The notes under the pieces: generated by a model
Databases searched by the model: none
Told to the model about the DNA's origin: nothing
Seen by the model: the letters and a program-made list of their open reading frames with translations, nothing else
Made by a program: the position numbers and the translations under genes
Shown: positions 62,001 to 64,000 of the stretch, in pieces
Layout: the number at the start of each line of letters is the position of its first letter
Numbering within the stretch: the first letter of the stretch is position 1
NCBI RefSeq assembly: GCF_001427905.1
Contig: NZ_LMEF01000030.1
Location: forward strand, 278,551-342,550
DNA length: 64,000 nucleotides
From: Flavobacterium sp. Root420
GTDB lineage: Bacteria > Bacteroidota > Bacteroidia > Flavobacteriales > Flavobacteriaceae
Direction: 5' to 3'

Positions 62001-64000
62001 TATTTTCTACAGTAAAGGTTTGTGTCAACTCTGTTTTATTACCGGCGCAATCTGTTAAAGTGTATGTTCTGGTAAGAATATAAGCATTTCCTTCACAACC
62101 ACTTGCTCCATTATTAGAATCACTTACTGTAATGTTTATATTTTGGCTGCAATTGTCTGCTTCGTCTGTTATATCAGTTGGATTTCCAACCGGAATATCA
62201 GCAATACTTTGTAAGTTGGCAACATCGGTTGGAGCAGTTCCTGTTGGAGGAGTTGTATCTTCTACTTTTATAATTTGAGTATGGGATACTGTGTTTCCAC
62301 CGCAATCACTTGTGGTCCATTTACGGGTTAAAGTATAGTTGGTATTGCACTCATTTTGAATATCACTTTTGATTTCAGAAAATACAATTGGTAAATTTCC
62401 ATTGCAATTGTCAGAAACTTCTACTGTAGCAGGTTCAGGAACGGCATCACATGAAACTGTAATGTTTTGCGGAAGATCCCCAATAAATATTGGAGAAGTG
62501 GTGTCTTCAATGGTAATTACTTGTATGAAGGCATCTGTAATATTACCACAATCATCTTTTGCAATCCAGCTATTAGTATAAGTTCCTTCATTCGCACATT
62601 GTTGAGAAGCCACAAATTGACCACTTGTTTTAATGTAAGTGACAATCGTACAATTTGCAGTTGCTTGTGGAGCCTGGGCCTGAGCAGCTAGCAGACCTAC
62701 TGTATCACTACATTGTAAAGTTATATTTAGTGTTCCTGCCTGTGTAATCCAGGTTGGAGCTGAGGTATCCTGAATTGTAATTACCTGAGTAAATATTGTT
62801 GAGAGATTACTACATAGATCTTTTGCAATCCATGTATTAGTATAAGTTCCCGTACTTCCGCAACTTCCTCGTTGTAACTGCCCACTCGTTTTAGTATAGG
62901 TTATCGTTCCTCCGCAATTATCAGTCGCTACCGGAGCTTGTGACTGAGCTGTGTTTAGCCCTGCAGTATCGCTACACTGTAAAGTAATATTTAAATCATT
63001 TGCAGCAGTTGTCCAGGTTGGCGCTGTTGTATCCTCAATCGTAATTATTTGAGTAAATAACGCTGAGGTATTGTTACAAAGATCTTTAGCTACCCAGGTG
63101 TTGGTGTATGTTCCTGTATTGATACAGGATTGTGAAGCTACGAATACTCCGCTTGTTTTAGTATAGGTTATCGTTCCTCCGCAATTATCAGTTGCTACCG
63201 GAGCTTGTGACTGAGCTGTGTTTAGCCCTGCGGTATCGCTACACTGTAAAGTAATATTTAAATCATTTGCAGCAGTTGTCCAGGTTGGAGCTGTTGTATC
63301 CTCAATAGTAATTACCTGAGTAAATGTGGTTGAAGTATTATTACAAAGATCTTTGGCAATCCAGGTGTTGGTGTATGTTCCTGTATTGATACAGGATTGT
63401 GAAGCTACGAATACTCCGCTGGTTTTAGTATAGGTTACAGTTCCTGCACAATTATCAGTAGCAACAGGTGCCTGATTTTGGGCAGTTACTAATCCGGCAG
63501 CATCGCTACATTGTAAAGTAACATTCAAAGCTGTCGATGCAGTTGTCCAGGTTGGTGCTGTTGTATCCTGAATTGTAATTACCTGAGTAAAGGTGGTTGA
63601 AGTATTGTTACAAAGATCTTTGGCTCCCCATGTATTGGTGTATGTTCCTGTATTGATACAGAATTGTGAAGCCACAAATACTCCGCTTGTTTTGGTGTAG
63701 GTCTGATTTTGGGCAGTTACTAATCCGGCAGCATCGCTACATTGTAAAGTAACATTCAAAGCTGTCGATGCAGTTGTCCAGGTTGGTGCTGTTGTATCCT
63801 GAATTGTAATTACCTGAGTAAAGGTGGTTGAAGTATTGTTACAAAGATCTTTGGCTACCCAGGTGTTGGTGTATATTCCTGTATTGATACAGGATTGTGA
63901 AGCCACAAATACTCCGCTGGTTTTGGTATAGGTTACAGTTCCTGCACAATTATCAGTTGCAACAGGTGCCTGATTTTGGGCAGTTGCTAACCCGGCAGTA
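59047..64000 (-). CDS. Giant SprB-like surface adhesin, 3' part (5' end outside window)
   Basis: The frame is open to the window edge, so the GTG at 63906 is not the start. At least 1650 residues are visible: tandem HYR-like repeats of about 89 residues (ITIQDTTAPTWTTASTALN...LQCSD...DNC...TYTNTWVAKDLCNN), then CarboxypepD/SdrD-like modules (GDYVWYDTNANGIQDEW), cadherin/Ig-like repeats with NDDTAGP motifs and a C-terminal gliding-motility-associated type B T9SS domain (NAFSPNGDGINDVFKI ... YNRWGVLVFE ... GYLYLSK). It should be exported by T9SS and carried on the cell surface for adhesion or gliding, with the SprF-like protein next door as helper. Confidence 0.93.
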   Translation of the reverse strand, partial: TAGLATAQNQAPVATDNCAGTVTYTKTSGVFVASQSCINTGIYTNTWVAKDLCNNTSTTFTQVITIQDTTAPTWTTASTALNVTLQCSDAAGLVTAQNQTYTKTSGVFVASQFCINTGTYTNTWGAKDLCNNTSTTFTQVITIQDTTAPTWTTASTALNVTLQCSDAAGLVTAQNQAPVATDNCAGTVTYTKTSGVFVASQSCINTGTYTNTWIAKDLCNNTSTTFTQVITIEDTTAPTWTTAANDLNITLQCSDTAGLNTAQSQAPVATDNCGGTITYTKTSGVFVASQSCINTGTYTNTWVAKDLCNNTSALFTQIITIEDTTAPTWTTAANDLNITLQCSDTAGLNTAQSQAPVATDNCGGTITYTKTSGQLQRGSCGSTGTYTNTWIAKDLCSNLSTIFTQVITIQDTSAPTWITQAGTLNITLQCSDTVGLLAAQAQAPQATANCTIVTYIKTSGQFVASQQCANEGTYTNSWIAKDDCGNITDAFIQVITIEDTTSPIFIGDLPQNITVSCDAVPEPATVEVSDNCNGNLPIVFSEIKSDIQNECNTNYTLTRKWTTSDCGGNTVSHTQIIKVEDTTPPTGTAPTDVANLQSIADIPVGNPTDITDEADNCSQNINITVSDSNNGASGCEGNAYILTRTYTLTDCAGNKTELTQTFTVENKVAVSGVVSNVTCFGEKDGSILVTNSPGSTVVITNDKNEVVGNTNLPAGTYTLTATSAVNSGNQTCTATATVTITEPNYRIKISGQIINIDTNTPIANVPVTLIPQGTTTGPVLFRLTGANGMYTFSGMAAGSYLVQVQDANLNSVYQLYPVDSNLFFTTLEDCKFQVHNFEYGKSNLPVLGDYVWYDTNANGIQDEWFDANNDGVVTKNIPDSEGAIVYSLWEWIDFNGDGSYAGPQNVGELNAGGFGNAKGPNVIVDGPNGYHAEAIIGIQGYWRDRPETANPYGQYKVKLVRDTNLEAVAIALGVGGLVKVLPSVTAKKVPSKTNKAQLHTVCTTTPDAGYIVNVTPEDLVHLDIDFGVNCKEYQDIVANDDSAGPIAGVNHTTTNVLNVLPNDTIEGVPVTASAMIVTTVTPNEFLQLNPDGSVDVLPNAPVGTLTMVYQICEADQSSNCDTATITVTIVAPEMTVTATPICVNDVPYLDYVVTPGNFTPVDGVTITWAGTGNNVITTMNNLPLSGRVLWPGAVVDQAGNGVDWPGWLFQNNQWVQGADGFETLRPTATLTIAVNPSQTIVVNYPPADPYCIARPTFAIVANDDTAGPVNGNNGGTNVINVYTNDTLNGNALNPADVTLTTVTPDPKGALTLNPDGSVNVAANTPTGTYTLTYQICENADFGNCDTAIVNVTVSFIPPVLTALTDTYSVTCNGFGVVGNILSNDKIDIGPASIDLLNLTILPGTQGNPGITVDALGNVNVASTTPPGTYSYDYQICLKKFPEICVTKNIAIAVLPTVSNLTGEACADDSTLINLLSILPENTPTNGTWIDTNNSNALQGSFLNAFGLALGNYVFEYKITDQNCPRSIFLSMEINDDCKVLACTNVLIHNAFSPNGDGINDVFKIDGIDEITCYPENTVEIYNRWGVLVFETSNYNNTTNAFDGTSRGRTTIKKSDGLPTGTYFYIINYKSLDGNNVIQSNKRDGYLYLSK
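62733..64000 (-). repeat. Tandem coding repeats (267-bp period) in the adhesin gene
   Basis: The marker GTCCAGGTTGG recurs at 63011, 63278 and 63545, exactly 267 bases (89 codons) apart, and again at 63776, only 231 bases later. Stretches of about 145 bases at 63473-63624 and 63704-63857 look identical. The short unit lacks 12 residues (36 bases). Confidence 0.85.

Noticed and set aside
63815..63906. GTG at 63906 as start of the adhesin
   Set aside because: The frame continues upstream with the same repeat sequence to the window edge, so the gene starts outside.
1..64000. tRNA, rRNA, prophage or insertion sequence genes
   Set aside because: None was seen: no cloverleaf-like sequence, no transposase or integrase motif and no terminal inverted repeats around genes.

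Overview
The window is chromosomal DNA of a gliding, chitin-degrading Bacteroidota, most likely Flavobacterium. Evidence: low G+C; promoters of the TTG (-33) / TAnnTTTG (-7) type; few Shine-Dalgarno sequences; bacillithiol synthesis (bshA); SusC/SusD; type IX secretion C-terminal domains; PorP/SprF; and an SprB-like adhesin. There is no rRNA, tRNA, insertion sequence, prophage or CRISPR array. One structured RNA gene, the SRP RNA, is present.

Layout. 1-7.3 kb (+): 3' part of an amidase, an MCE/MlaD protein, two Fe-S/CCG oxidoreductase-like proteins, small conserved proteins, bshA and a PrcB-like lipoprotein. 7.4-22.4 kb: mixed housekeeping, comprising a small beta-barrel, an LpxH-like phosphoesterase, aroC, a dicarboxylate/glutamate symporter, a TPR hybrid histidine kinase, a DEAD-box helicase, hutG and hutI, a glutaminyl cyclase, SRP RNA, an SDR and a transaldolase. 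22.5-41.3 kb: a chitin utilisation locus with an MFS importer and a LytS/LytTR two-component system on the minus strand, divergent from susC, susD, a NagB/PIG-L fusion, a GH20 hexosaminidase and an 1834-residue secreted chitinase with two GH18 domains. The order suggests this flow: ChiA cuts chitin outside the cell, SusCD import oligomers, GH20 releases GlcNAc, the MFS protein carries it inward and NagB feeds it to glycolysis. 41.7-44.1 kb and 47.3-50.4 kb (-): small poorly characterised genes, including one disrupted HNH-type gene. Between them lie a TlpA-like protein and an ABC-F ATPase. 50.7-55.2 kb (+): pyrR, an unknown gene, pyrB, a STAS-like protein, rnz and pdxH. 55.4-64 kb: a CAP-domain lipoprotein, then an OmpA/PD40 protein, a PorP/SprF protein and the 3' part of a giant repetitive surface adhesin.

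The most unusual signal is intergenic. At least eight gaps hold short arrays of roughly 7-nt units with different sequences (ATCTAAA-like, ACTTGAA-like, TTTAACA-like, TATAACA-like). They often form imperfect inverted repeats whose right arm runs up to the next start codon. One 38-nt stretch ending on the ATG is identical in front of two unrelated genes. Other points of interest are a second dispersed palindromic element in two copies, an ABC-F protein with one canonical and one degenerate ATP site, a peptide gene broken at a homopolymer, the disrupted HNH gene, and a terminator that overlaps two convergent stop codons.
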